Below are positions 24,571 to 33,257 of a stretch of DNA of 34,643 nt, one piece after another. The translations under genes and the position numbers were made by a program. This DNA is from Ponticaulis sp. GTDB lineage: Bacteria > Pseudomonadota > Alphaproteobacteria > Caulobacterales > Hyphomonadaceae. The notes beneath the pieces were generated by a model. It saw nothing but the letters and a program-made list of their open reading frames with translations. It ran no database searches and was not told the DNA's origin. Within the stretch, counting starts at the first letter, position 1, and every line of letters starts with the position of its first letter. The stretch lies in assembly GCA_002723155.1 (NCBI GenBank), contig PBNO01000002.1, forward strand, positions 605,304 to 639,946, written 5' to 3'.

Positions 24571-26031
24571 CTAATAGACACCTAGATCAGTCGTGGGCCT
24601 TCGGTAACCCCCAAGAAGCCCTTCAATTGCTTCGGCGATATCAAGAAGACGCGCATCAGAGTTTTGCGGACCAATAATCTGAATGCCAACCGGCAGACCT
24701 GACGGCGTTCGCCCGGCCGGAATAGAGACAGCCGGAAGGTGGAGCGCCGACGCAAGCGAAATCCAGTTCAGATGCGTCGCATAAGGATGTGACTTCCCAT
24801 CAAAGGTGATGAAACGTTCCAGCACCGTGCCCCGCGTATTGTGCGGAATGGCAGGCGTTGCTGAAATCGGCATGATGAGCGCATCATAGGATTTGAAGAA
24901 GTCACGCAGGATGCGCTTCAACGCGGCGCGGCGACCATCAATCTGCATCCACTCATGATGAGATAGCGTGGCTTTGACCGCCCAGTTGCCGTCAGTGAAT
25001 TGGGATTTCTCATACTTCTGGAGACGTTTCAGGATCGGGCGCAGCAGCTTCAGACCCACAGAGCGAAGCTGAGGCATATCCATCGCGACAACCGGTATGA
25101 GCAGCCCCAGATAAACATCCATCAGCTCTTTAGGATCAACATCAGGCTTCACGCGCACAACTTCGGCCTCGGAAGCTTCAAGCTCGCGGACCGCGCTGGA
25201 AATCACCTCCTGCACCGCTGTCGACAATGGCCATTCTTCCTGTTCAGCCCAGACGGCAAGCCGCTTGTTTTCAAGTGACAGAGCAAATCCGCTCTGCGTG
25301 GCGGTGGCACCCGCCTGAATGACAGAGCGCATGATTTTAAGGTCACGCACGGTGCGCGCCATCGGCCCGACAACATTAAGGTCCACCTCACCTGCATATT
25401 CAGGCGAAGGCGGCACGTGGCCATGCTGGGAGACAAGACCGAAGGTGGGCTTCAGCGCGCAAACACCGGTAAAGTGAGACGGGATGCGCAGCGAGCCGCC
25501 AATGTCAGAGCCAATCTCGACCGGCGTAATGCCGGATGCGAGCGCGGCGGCAGATCCACCAGATGACCCACCTGGCGTCACATCCAGATTATAAGGATTG
25601 TTCGTCTGGCCGAAGAGCCGGTTAAACGACTGCCACTCACCGGCAAGATAAGGCACGTTCGTCTTGCCCCAAATGAGACCACCAGACGCTTTGACCCTCA
25701 TGACAACATTTGCGTCTTCTACAGGGCGCGCACGATTTGCAAATTCAGGCGCACCGGCAGTCGCCGGCATATTATCGACGTCAAACGTGTCTTTGATCGT
25801 CATGGGCAGGCCGTGCAGCGGGCCCAGAATTTTCCCGTCTGCGCGCATCCGGTCCAGCGCATTGGCGTGCTGACGCGCGCGTTCCAGATCAGTCTTGATG
25901 ACGGCGTTGATAGTTTTGTTGACGCGATTGAACTGATCCACATGCAGATTAAGGAGCTCGACGCTCGTAATCGTACCGAGGTTCAGCGCCTCCATCTGGC
26001 GCCATGCCGGCTGGAAGCAGATATCACTCAC
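24571..26031 (-). CDS. Amidase (amidase signature family)
   Basis: A 486-residue amidase-signature hydrolase with the Ser-cisSer-Lys triad: Lys in GLPMTIKDTF (near residue 80) and Ser residues in TPGGSSGGSAAALASGITPV and EIGSDIGGSLRIPSHFTGV. The C-terminus AVSIPAGRTPSGLPVGIQII is also typical. It could act on aryl or alkyl amides. It is unlikely to be GatA: it is not beside gatC or gatB and has the shape of stand-alone amidases. An open frame extends to 26085, but GTG 26031 overlaps the dapB stop (GTGA) and gives the expected N-terminus VSDICFQPAWRQMEALNLG. It is translationally coupled to dapB. Confidence 0.9.
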   Translation of the reverse strand: MSDICFQPAWRQMEALNLGTITSVELLNLHVDQFNRVNKTINAVIKTDLERARQHANALDRMRADGKILGPLHGLPMTIKDTFDVDNMPATAGAPEFANRARPVEDANVVMRVKASGGLIWGKTNVPYLAGEWQSFNRLFGQTNNPYNLDVTPGGSSGGSAAALASGITPVEIGSDIGGSLRIPSHFTGVCALKPTFGLVSQHGHVPPSPEYAGEVDLNVVGPMARTVRDLKIMRSVIQAGATATQSGFALSLENKRLAVWAEQEEWPLSTAVQEVISSAVRELEASEAEVVRVKPDVDPKELMDVYLGLLIPVVAMDMPQLRSVGLKLLRPILKRLQKYEKSQFTDGNWAVKATLSHHEWMQIDGRRAALKRILRDFFKSYDALIMPISATPAIPHNTRGTVLERFITFDGKSHPYATHLNWISLASALHLPAVSIPAGRTPSGLPVGIQIIGPQNSDARLLDIAEAIEGLLGGYRRPTTDLGVY

Positions 26032-26846
26032 AGGCCGAGAACATCTTTCATGGAATACCAGCCTGCCGGTTGATCTGCGCCCCATTTGGCAGCCTTCAAT
26101 GCGCCGCGGGCGAACACATTCCGGTTCAGCGCAGAGTGCGCAAGCGTAAGCGTTTCTTCTTCAGATCCGAAGCTGACTTCATGCTCGCCGATTACGCCGC
26201 CCGACCGCCGTACAGAGAAACCGATCTTGCCCGCAGGCCGCTCACCGGTAATGCCGTCATAAGGCGCAAGGCGTACATCTTTCAGATCAACATCGCGGCC
26301 ATCAGCAGCGGCTTCGCCCAAAAGTAGCGCTGTACCAGACGGCGCATCAACCTTGTGACGGTGATGGGTTTCAAGGATTTCAATATCCCAGTCTTCACCG
26401 AGAGATTTCGCCGCGCGCTCGACCAGCGCTGCGAGCATATTCACACCAAGCGAATAATTCCCCGAATAGATGATCGCGTAGCGATCAGAATACCCCTGTA
26501 AGGCGGTAATTTCCTCATCCGACATGCCGGTTGTGCCAATGACGACGCAGCGGACACGCGTCCCCTTAACCGCTTCCATCGCGGCCAGTGTCGCTTTCGG
26601 GCGGGTAAAATCGATAAAGCAGCTCGCATCGCCCGCCGCCGCATTTACATCAGATGTCAGCGCAACGCCGGTTTTGCCCTTGCCCAGAAGCTCGCCAATA
26701 TCCGCGCCAAGGTCGTGGAATGCAGGCGCTTCAGTAGCGCCAACCAGCTTGAGAGACGGATCATCTATCGTAAGCGTGGATAGCGCGCGACCCATGCGGC
26801 CGGCGGCGCCAGAGACGGCGATATGTACAGGGGCAGTTTCAGACAT
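26028..26846 (-). CDS. dapB: 4-hydroxy-tetrahydrodipicolinate reductase
   Basis: DapB performs the NAD(P)H-dependent reduction in lysine and diaminopimelate synthesis in the cytosol. At 272 residues it is of normal length. The N-terminal Rossmann domain has VSGAAGRMGRALSTL (GxxGxxG) and FIDFTRPKATLAAMEAVKGT. The catalytic region is ILETHHRHKVDAPSGTALLL, with the conserved His residues, Lys and the PSGTA loop. NYSLGVNMLAALVERAAKSL is also a family block. The ATG has only a weak GAGGC-type site upstream. The stop overlaps the amidase start. Confidence 0.97.
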   Translation of the reverse strand: MSETAPVHIAVSGAAGRMGRALSTLTIDDPSLKLVGATEAPAFHDLGADIGELLGKGKTGVALTSDVNAAAGDASCFIDFTRPKATLAAMEAVKGTRVRCVVIGTTGMSDEEITALQGYSDRYAIIYSGNYSLGVNMLAALVERAAKSLGEDWDIEILETHHRHKVDAPSGTALLLGEAAADGRDVDLKDVRLAPYDGITGERPAGKIGFSVRRSGGVIGEHEVSFGSEEETLTLAHSALNRNVFARGALKAAKWGADQPAGWYSMKDVLGL

Positions 26847-26892
26847 GGCGCTATAGAAGCCCAGCCTCAGCGCAAGTCAATCAGACGTTTGA

Positions 26893-27387
26893 TCAAAAGA
26901 GCTTGGTCTCGAAGGCACGCTTGAGTGAGCCGAATAGACCATACTGGCTTGCCCACTCTTTGATTTCCGCAGATTCTTTCTCTCGAAGGCGCGCCTGCTC
27001 TTCGGAGAAGCTTTCAAGGTCAGCCGTGACCGAGCCGATATCAATGCTCGCCAGATGTTTGGTCTGGAAGCGCTCGATAAGGTCACGTTCAGCGTCGGAA
27101 AAGTCATTGTCCTGCTGGAAGATGACGTTCGACATATCAATCAGACGGGCGCGGTCCTGCGGATCGGTAATGTCCGGCCAGACACTGGATAGCTCTACCG
27201 GCTTATCGACTTCACCATGGAGCTGAATGCGATCTTCAGTGCTCAGGCCCTGATGATTGTCGATGATCTCGTGGAGTGTGGATTTCTCGTCCGGGTGCAG
27301 CTCGTGATCAGCCCATGCAAGCGCGATCAGGCCCCGATAAAGTGCCAGCTTGCTCGTGTTTTGGTTCTGAATAGCAGTATCAGCCAC
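26893..27387 (-). CDS. TerB-like tellurite-resistance domain protein
   Basis: A 164-residue soluble, mostly helical and highly charged protein. LYRGLIALAWADHELHPDEK resembles the start of the TerB/DjlA helical fold (acidic residues in ADHELHPDE), and VIFQQDNDFSDAERDLIERF resembles its second acidic motif. The C-terminal third has REKESAEIKEWASQYGLFGS. The start is GTG at 27387, with AGGAG seven bases upstream. TerB-fold proteins are linked to metal or stress responses, but the other ter genes are not nearby, so no tellurite role should be assumed. It stands 46 nt ahead of dapB on the same strand. Confidence 0.7.
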   Translation of the reverse strand: MADTAIQNQNTSKLALYRGLIALAWADHELHPDEKSTLHEIIDNHQGLSTEDRIQLHGEVDKPVELSSVWPDITDPQDRARLIDMSNVIFQQDNDFSDAERDLIERFQTKHLASIDIGSVTADLESFSEEQARLREKESAEIKEWASQYGLFGSLKRAFETKLF

Positions 27388-27509
27388 GGTCCCACTCCTG
27401 ATGTCTGATCAGGATTTTAGGCCGAGAAGCTTAATGTCCGGCGAATGGGACTGATGGAAATGCCTCGAAAGGGACGCGCACATCAGTCCTGCATTCAAAC
27501 CCTGGGCGC

Positions 27510-28454
27510 TTAGTCTTCTACAAAAACAAAGCCCTCAGCATTCGTTTCGATATGGCCAACTCCCGGGAACGGGAAATGATAGGCAAAGATGGTTTCACCT
27601 GACTCTGCCAGCTCTGCGAGCAGCGCTTCACGGCTTGCTCGGGCAACCGGCTCGTTCATGTCAAAGGCAATTGTCCAGCCCGGATGGCCGACAGACAGCA
27701 CAAAATGATGCATGGAATCGCCAACATAAAGCAGCGTTTCCTCACCAGATGTGATGCGGAAACCGGAATGGCCCGGTGTGTGGCCATGCGTATCGAGCGA
27801 AGTAATGCCCGGCAGAATATCTGCTGTGCCAGCCTCAAAGGTTTCAACCATCGGAGACACCGCCGCGACAATTGCCGATTGTTCTTCATTCGTCTGCATG
27901 AAGTCCCACTCTTCGACAGACATACGCACTGTTGCGTTCGGGAACGCTGGTTCACCATCAGAGGTGATCAAACCTCCGACATGGTCAAAGTGCGAGTGAG
28001 AGATAAAAATGTCTGTGATATCAGCTGGCTCGACGCCTGCATCAGACAGAGACGTCATCAGACCTCCAGCTGGCGGGCCACCTGTGCCGGTGTCGAACAG
28101 GATTGTACCCTCAAGCAGCATTGGATGGAGAGAGAGGCTAAGCGTATCGCTTTCAAGGCCAGCGTCATCGAGCGCTTCAACCACATCTTCCAATGGCTGC
28201 GCGCCGAATGGCGACTGATCGACCGGCATTGTGAACTGGCCGTCTGTCAGCGCAAGCGCATTGATCTCGCCAATATCAAACGCGAGCACGTCCTCTGACA
28301 TGACCTCCGGCGCTTCGGCTTCAACCGCTGCTGGCTCGGCAGCTGGTTCAGCTGCAACCACGGCTTCCGGCGCAGTTGGTGGCGTCTCTTCGCCTGCACA
28401 GGCCACAACGGAAAGTGCCAGCGCGCTGACGGATAGTTTTGAGAGAAGGTTCAT
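27510..28454 (-). CDS. Metallo-beta-lactamase-fold lipoprotein
   Basis: A 314-residue exported hydrolase. The signal peptide ends in VVACAG (lipobox, Cys near residue 20). An Ala/Pro/Glu-rich linker (about 22-50) follows, then the MBL domain. Metal ligands can be seen: SHSHFDHVGG (HxHxDH), GHTPGHSGF, and VGDSMHH for the Asp and downstream positions. Related proteins include lactonases and glyoxalase-like enzymes. The substrate cannot be assigned. AAGGGGG lies before the ATG. It is the only extracytoplasmic hydrolase in this stretch. Confidence 0.9.
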   Translation of the reverse strand: MNLLSKLSVSALALSVVACAGEETPPTAPEAVVAAEPAAEPAAVEAEAPEVMSEDVLAFDIGEINALALTDGQFTMPVDQSPFGAQPLEDVVEALDDAGLESDTLSLSLHPMLLEGTILFDTGTGGPPAGGLMTSLSDAGVEPADITDIFISHSHFDHVGGLITSDGEPAFPNATVRMSVEEWDFMQTNEEQSAIVAAVSPMVETFEAGTADILPGITSLDTHGHTPGHSGFRITSGEETLLYVGDSMHHFVLSVGHPGWTIAFDMNEPVARASREALLAELAESGETIFAYHFPFPGVGHIETNAEGFVFVED

Positions 28455-28553
28455 CTGATGCCCCCTTAGGCTTTGAACGACGTAGAAATCTAGTCAGACA
28501 AACGCTTCAACGCCAAGCGGGTTCATTTGAATTTTTCGCGAACGCAAAGTGAA

Positions 28554-28577
28554 AGGGCAGCGTAGACCGGCTGCCCT
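28554..28577 (-). terminator. Likely terminator after dnaJ
   Basis: The perfect 8-bp inverted repeat AGGGCAGC (28554-28561) / GCTGCCCT (28570-28577) has an 8-base loop. On the minus strand it is followed by TTTCACTTT. It lies 13 nt after the dnaJ stop. The T-tract is interrupted. Confidence 0.6.
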
Positions 28578-28590
28578 CCTGACTGACATT

Positions 28591-29730
28591 CTAACGGGCT
28601 TCGTCAGCGTCCGTCAGGTCATCCCAGAACCGTTTGACCTTGCCGAGAAAGCCGTTGCTCTCAGGGTTACAGTCTTCACCGGATTCATCGCAGAACTCGC
28701 GCATGAGCTCTTTCTGGCGCGCTGTCAGCTTTTGCGGCGTTTCCACGAACAGCTCGACATAGAGGTCACCACGCGGGCCACCGCGAAGCGATGTCATGCC
28801 CTTACCGCGCAGGCGCATACGGCGGCCCGTTTGAGCACCTTCAGGGATGGTAATACGCGAACGGCCACCTTCCACGGTCGGGATTTCAATATCGCCGCCA
28901 AGCGCTGCGGTGACCATAGTCACCGGTGCACGGCAATAAAGGTTCGGTCCGTCACGTTCGAAGATTTCATGGTCGAGGACTTCTACGAAGATGTAGAGAT
29001 CGCCCGGTACGAGGCCCGGTCCGCCCGGATCGCCCTCGCCGGAGAGACGGATACGCTGACCGCTTTCAATACCGGCTGGAATATTGATTGAAAGCGTCCG
29101 CTCTGTCTGGACATAGCCCTGGCCCGCACACTGGCGGCACGGGTCTTTGATCACGGTTCCGCGGCCTGCACATTTCGGGCAGCCACGCTCCATTGTGAAA
29201 AAGCCCTGCTGCACGCGGACGCGGCCACGGCCATGACAGGTCGTGCAGGTTTCCGGCTGTGTGCCCGGCTCTGCGCCCTGCCCGTCACAACGGTCACACG
29301 CTTCCTTGCCCGGCAGCGTGATTTCCATATCGCGGCCGTTAAAGGCATCTTCCAGTGAAATTTCAAGGTCGTAGCGCAGGTCCTGGCCGCGCGCCTGAGC
29401 ACGCCCGCCGCCGCGGCTTCCGCCAAAGAATTCAGAGAAAATATCGCCGAAAATATCGCCCGGATCGACACCCTGACCAAACGGGTTGCCGCCTCCGCCG
29501 CCCTGTTCAAAGGCTGCTTTGCCATAACGGTCATAGGCTGCGCGCTTATCGCCATCAGACAGGATGGAATAAGCTTCGCCCGCCTCTTTGAACTTCGCTT
29601 CAGCTTCAGGATCATCCGGATTGCGGTCCGGGTGATATTTCATGGCCAGCTTGCGATAGGCGCTCTTGATCTGCTTTTCGTCGGCATCCTTGGCTACGCC
29701 GAGAATGTCATAATAACTCCGGTCAGACAT
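28591..29730 (-). CDS. dnaJ: Chaperone DnaJ (Hsp40)
   Basis: DnaJ is the co-chaperone that loads substrates on DnaK and stimulates its ATPase. It has 379 residues, a type I DnaJ. The J domain (1-70) has the HPD motif in [12 protein letters not shown] Gly/Phe-rich linker (about 72-110) follows. The zinc domain (about 140-220) has four CxxCxGxG repeats ([32 protein letters not shown]). The substrate-binding C-terminal domains end in a short tail. AGGGA lies before the ATG. It follows a small secreted-protein gene after dnaK; the 29-nt gap suggests one operon. Confidence 0.98.
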   Translation of the reverse strand: MSDRSYYDILGVAKDADEKQIKSAYRKLAMKYHPDRNPDDPEAEAKFKEAGEAYSILSDGDKRAAYDRYGKAAFEQGGGGGNPFGQGVDPGDIFGDIFSEFFGGSRGGGRAQARGQDLRYDLEISLEDAFNGRDMEITLPGKEACDRCDGQGAEPGTQPETCTTCHGRGRVRVQQGFFTMERGCPKCAGRGTVIKDPCRQCAGQGYVQTERTLSINIPAGIESGQRIRLSGEGDPGGPGLVPGDLYIFVEVLDHEIFERDGPNLYCRAPVTMVTAALGGDIEIPTVEGGRSRITIPEGAQTGRRMRLRGKGMTSLRGGPRGDLYVELFVETPQKLTARQKELMREFCDESGEDCNPESNGFLGKVKRFWDDLTDADEAR

Positions 29731-29759
29731 TGGTCATTCCCTGATGGAAACGAGGCCGA

Positions 29760-30107
29760 TCAGTCGGTACGGCTCGTATCGTAATAAGTCTCACATCCCT
29801 CGACGACCGTACGAAATTGCGTGTCGCCGGAGTCGCGCGCTTCTGTCAGCGCTGCGATGTAGAGTTCGAGTTGATTCTCGAAATAAATCTCATTTGCCGC
29901 GATACCCTGCGTCTGAAACCAGTCCGAAGCCTGAACATATTTCGCATGCTGCGAAATCATCATGCCGGGCCAGCCGCGCGCGAGATCGAGGGCCGCCGAA
30001 CACAGGGCGGCATCATCTGCATCCAGCGATCGTTGAGCCATCGCTGGCTGGAAAAATGACAAGGCCAGCACCGGAACAATGAAGGTCATATGTTTCAGGC
30101 TGGCCAT
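29760..30107 (-). CDS. Small secreted protein of unknown function between dnaK and dnaJ
   Basis: I do not recognise a family. The 115-residue product has a signal peptide (1-24, ending PAMA, then Q), so the mature protein of about 91 residues would be periplasmic. It has two cysteines (C36 and C105), which could form one disulfide, and is rich in Asp, Glu and Ala. It sits 33 nt behind dnaK and 29 nt before dnaJ on the same strand, inside the heat-shock operon. A weak site (GGGAAAA) lies before the ATG at 30107. Coding is supported by the packed spacing, the clear signal peptide and codon use like that of the neighbours. Confidence 0.78.
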   Translation of the reverse strand: MASLKHMTFIVPVLALSFFQPAMAQRSLDADDAALCSAALDLARGWPGMMISQHAKYVQASDWFQTQGIAANEIYFENQLELYIAALTEARDSGDTQFRTVVEGCETYYDTSRTD

Positions 30108-30140
30108 GTCGTTTTCCCATTTAGCGTCAGCTAAGGCAGG

Positions 30141-32057
30141 TTAGGCAGACTTCTTGTCGTCGCCGACATCTTCGAAGTCAGCGTCGATGACATCGTCATC
30201 TGCCGCGTCGCTTGCTGCGTCTGCAGCCGCTGCCGCTTCACCCTCAGACTGTTGCTGAGCGTAAATCGCTTCACCGAGCTTCATGCTCGCCTGCATCAGC
30301 GCCTGAGTTTTAGCCTGGATGTCTTCCAGATCTTCGCTCTCAGCAGCTTTTGTCAGGTCAGCCATAGCGGCTTCGATGTCGCTCTTGATAGATGCGTCTA
30401 CCTTGTCGCCATGCTCAGCGAGCTGCTTCTCAGTAGAGTGGACCATCGCTTCAGCGTTGTTTTTCGCTTCGACGAGTTCACGACGTTGCTTGTCCGCGTC
30501 AGCGTTTGCTTCAGCGTCCTTCATCATAGAGTTGATCTCGTCCTCGGAGAGGCCGCCATTCGCCTGAATGGTGATCTTCTGCTCTTTGTTGGTCGCTTTG
30601 TCTTTCGCAGACACGTTCACGATGCCGTTGGCATCAATGTCGAACGTAACCTCAATCTGTGGCATGCCGCGCGGTGCTGGCGGGATACCTTCAAGGTTGA
30701 ACTGGCCGAGCATTTTGTTGTCAGCAGCCATTTCACGCTCACCCTGGAAGACGCGGATCGTCACAGCTGGCTGGTTATCGTCAGCTGTCGAGAAAACCTG
30801 GGACTTCTTCGTCGGGATTGTCGTGTTGCGATCGATCAGACGTGTGAAGACACCGCCGAGCGTTTCGATACCGAGAGACAGAGGTGTGACGTCGAGAAGA
30901 ACAACGTCTTTCACGTCGCCCTGCAGAACGCCGGCCTGAATTGCAGCGCCGAGCGCAACAACTTCGTCTGGGTTCACACCTTTGTGCGGCTCGCGACCGA
31001 AGAATTTCTTCACCGCTTCCTGAACCGCTGGCATACGCGTCATACCACCAACGAGAACCACATCGTCGATTTCGCCAGCAGATTTGCCTGCGTCAGCAAG
31101 CGCTTTCTTACATGGCTCGATTGTGCGCTTCACGAGGTCTTCAACGAGGCTCTCAAACTTCGCACGGGAGAGTTTGATGTTGAGGTGTTTAGGACCAGTT
31201 GCGTCAGCCGTGATGAACGGAAGGTTCACTTCGTACTGAGACGCAGAAGACAGTTCTTTTTTGGCTTTCTCAGCTTCGTCTTTCAGACGCTGAAGCGCCA
31301 TTTTGTCAGCTTTCAGGTCGATGCCGTTCTCTTTTTTGAACTCATCAGCCAGATAGTCGACGATACGAATGTCGAAGTCTTCACCACCAAGGAAGGTGTC
31401 GCCGTTTGTAGACAGAACCTCAAATACGCCATCACCGATCTCGAGGATAGATACGTCGAATGTACCACCACCAAGGTCATAAACTGCGATTGTTTTGTTT
31501 TCAGACGCTTTGTCGAGGCCGTAAGCCAGCGCAGCCGCTGTCGGCTCGTTGATAATGCGCAGAACTTCAAGACCGGCAATTTTACCAGCGTCTTTCGTTG
31601 CCTGACGCTGAGCGTCGTTAAAGTAAGCTGGAACCGTGATCACGGCCTGCGTAACTTTCTCACCGAGATAAGCTTCTGCAGTCTCTTTCATCTTTGTCAG
31701 GATGAAAGACGACACTTCCTGCGGGGAGTAGTCTTTATCGCGACCTTTGACCCATGCGTCGCCGCTTGGACCTTTTGTGATCTCGTAAGGAACGAGCTTT
31801 TTGTCTTTCTCAACAGTCGGATCGCCGTATGCACGACCGATCAGACGTTTGATCGCAAAGAAGGTCTGCTCAGGGTTGGTGACGGCCTGGCGCCGTGCAG
31901 GCATGCCGATCAGACGTTCACCACCTTCAGCGAAAGCAACAACGGATGGCGTTGTGCGTGCACCTTCAGCGTTTTCAATTACCTTGGCATCCTTGCCGTC
32001 CATAACGGCGACACAGGAGTTTGTCGTACCAAGGTCGATACCAATAATTTTTCCCAT
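30141..32057 (-). CDS. dnaK: Chaperone DnaK (Hsp70)
   Basis: The main Hsp70 chaperone, with an ATP-driven substrate cycle, assisted by DnaJ and GrpE. It has 638 residues. The N-terminal ATPase domain (1-385) begins [20 protein letters not shown] and has [20 protein letters not shown] and [20 protein letters not shown]. The linker [20 protein letters not shown] leads into the substrate-binding domain and the helical lid, and the acidic end is typical ([14 protein letters not shown]). AGAGGA lies before the ATG. An RpoH-type promoter is visible about 115 nt upstream. A long open frame on the opposite strand is a codon-bias shadow. Confidence 0.99.
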   Translation of the reverse strand: MGKIIGIDLGTTNSCVAVMDGKDAKVIENAEGARTTPSVVAFAEGGERLIGMPARRQAVTNPEQTFFAIKRLIGRAYGDPTVEKDKKLVPYEITKGPSGDAWVKGRDKDYSPQEVSSFILTKMKETAEAYLGEKVTQAVITVPAYFNDAQRQATKDAGKIAGLEVLRIINEPTAAALAYGLDKASENKTIAVYDLGGGTFDVSILEIGDGVFEVLSTNGDTFLGGEDFDIRIVDYLADEFKKENGIDLKADKMALQRLKDEAEKAKKELSSASQYEVNLPFITADATGPKHLNIKLSRAKFESLVEDLVKRTIEPCKKALADAGKSAGEIDDVVLVGGMTRMPAVQEAVKKFFGREPHKGVNPDEVVALGAAIQAGVLQGDVKDVVLLDVTPLSLGIETLGGVFTRLIDRNTTIPTKKSQVFSTADDNQPAVTIRVFQGEREMAADNKMLGQFNLEGIPPAPRGMPQIEVTFDIDANGIVNVSAKDKATNKEQKITIQANGGLSEDEINSMMKDAEANADADKQRRELVEAKNNAEAMVHSTEKQLAEHGDKVDASIKSDIEAAMADLTKAAESEDLEDIQAKTQALMQASMKLGEAIYAQQQSEGEAAAAADAASDAADDDVIDADFEDVGDDKKSA

Positions 32058-32170
32058 TCTACAATCCTCTGGTTAGCCGTCATCCGGCCTGTTGGATGGC
32101 CTGCAAGCAGCGCCTAAGCCCGATGACTCTACGGATACGTGAAGAGCGAACTCCTCAGGCTTCTGGCTGG

Positions 32171-32198
32171 ATATGGGAAAAGATTCGAAAGGCTCAAG
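32171..32198 (-). promoter_or_regulatory. RpoH (sigma-32)-type promoter of dnaK
   Basis: On the minus strand the -35 CTTG (in GCCTTGAG, 32198-32195) is followed after 18 nt by CCATAT (32176-32171), in line with the alphaproteobacterial heat-shock consensus. It predicts a leader of roughly 105 nt before dnaK. The intergenic region to the divergent alkB gene is 243 nt. Confidence 0.65.
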
Positions 32199-32300
32199 GC
32201 GTCAATGCATTTTGACCTCGCGAAATTGTGAAATTTCCGGGTGACGGCTCAGTAGAGCGCTCTATCTTTATGAATAGCGATAAAAATCAGCGGAAAATCC

Positions 32301-32906
32301 ATGGAAATCCGGCCAAACGGAACACAATTTTTTTCACAACACGTGAGCACAGAGGATCAGAATCTGCTGCTGGAAGACATCCGTGCCCGGATTCCTGATG
32401 CTCCACTTTACACACCCACAATGCCTCGTACGGGAAAATCCATGTCTGTGCGCATGACCAATTTTGGCGCTGCAGGCTGGATGAGTGACGCCAAAGGCTA
32501 TCGCTATCAGCGGGCCCACCCGGAAACCGGCAATCCATGGCCGGATATTCCGCAAAGCATCCTTGATATCTGGACAGGCCTCTTACCCGATGCGCCCCTG
32601 CCCGATGTCTGCCTCTGCAATTATTATCCTGCGGATGCCAAAATGGGTCTGCATCAGGATAGAGACGAGCAGGACCTGACTATTCCGGTGCTGTCTATCT
32701 CTCTGGGAGACACCGCCCTATTCCGCCTTGGCCAGACAACGCGCGGCGGCAAAACACAGTCCTTCAAGCTTCGCTCCGGCGATGTGATGATCCTTCAGGG
32801 AACAGACCGTCTCGCCTATCATGGCATAGACCGGATTTACCCCGGCACATCCTCGCTCCTCAAACAGGGCGGACGGATCAATCTCACACTAAGAAAAGCT
32901 TTATAG
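32301..32906 (+). CDS. alkB: AlkB-type alpha-ketoglutarate-dependent DNA repair dioxygenase
   Basis: AlkB removes alkyl groups such as 1-methyladenine and 3-methylcytosine from DNA by oxidative demethylation, with Fe(II) and 2-oxoglutarate. It has 201 residues, near the E. coli length of 216. Iron ligands are visible in MGLHQDRDEQD (HxD, near residues 118-120) and in LAYHGIDRIYPG (second His, near 174). The 2-oxoglutarate-binding Arg residues lie in GGRINLTLRKAL at the end. The substrate lid region has MSVRMTNFGAAGWMSDAKGY and LCNYYPADAKM. The Shine-Dalgarno is weak (GCGGAAAA). No ada or other adaptive-response gene is adjacent. Confidence 0.95.
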   Translation: MEIRPNGTQFFSQHVSTEDQNLLLEDIRARIPDAPLYTPTMPRTGKSMSVRMTNFGAAGWMSDAKGYRYQRAHPETGNPWPDIPQSILDIWTGLLPDAPLPDVCLCNYYPADAKMGLHQDRDEQDLTIPVLSISLGDTALFRLGQTTRGGKTQSFKLRSGDVMILQGTDRLAYHGIDRIYPGTSSLLKQGGRINLTLRKAL

Positions 32907-32990
32907 CTGGTATCGCAATTATCAATTTGAGAATTGTTCGCAACTAATCCACATTCTGTCCGTTGCTTTTACATGCAAGGACGAACCAGA

Positions 32991-33203
32991 ATGTTGAAAA
33001 CAATTACTTATGGCCTGATGCACCTGACCGTCGCCGTTGCCGTTGCCTTTGCATTGACCCGCAACTGGCATGCGGCCTTAGCCATCGGCCTGATCGAACC
33101 TTTCGTGCAGACCATCGCCTACACAGTGCATGAAAAGCTCTGGTCGCGTGCAAAAAGCCGGCGTGACACCCATGCCGATCATCATCTGATGCCTGCGCCT
33201 TGA
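32991..33203 (+). CDS. DUF2061 small membrane protein
   Basis: A 70-residue protein of the DUF2061 family, small membrane proteins of unknown function. The pattern MLKTITYGLMHLTVAVAVAF, ALAIGLIEPFVQTIAYTVHE and KLWSR matches the family order: Lys-Thr start, hydrophobic helix, IGLIE motif, YxxHExxW. Two membrane segments are visible (about 8-24 and 28-46). The start is ATG 32991, with AAGGACG upstream. Longer frames from 32934 or 32973 add residues that do not fit the family. It is downstream of alkB, with an 84-nt gap. Confidence 0.85.
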   Translation: MLKTITYGLMHLTVAVAVAFALTRNWHAALAIGLIEPFVQTIAYTVHEKLWSRAKSRRDTHADHHLMPAP

Positions 33204-33257
33204 TAGCGCCTCAAATTCCGTCCACACGACTTAACGGACAGGCGGGATGGACGGCGT

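Noticed and set aside
26850-26880. Possible promoter TTGACT / TATAGC on minus for a leaderless dapB
   Set aside because: The spacing is 19 nt and the start would fall inside the first codons. The -10 is weak, and read-through from the TerB-like gene is just as likely.
28231-28458. Plus-strand Ser/Ala-rich frame opposite the signal-peptide region of the MBL lipoprotein
   Set aside because: It is a shadow of the Ala/Glu/Pro-rich linker codons and has no start signal.
30252-32117. A 621-codon open frame on the plus strand, opposite dnaK
   Set aside because: Long antisense frames over dnaK are a known product of its codon bias. The translation is Phe/Arg/Cys/His-rich with no recognisable domain, and dnaK itself is certain.
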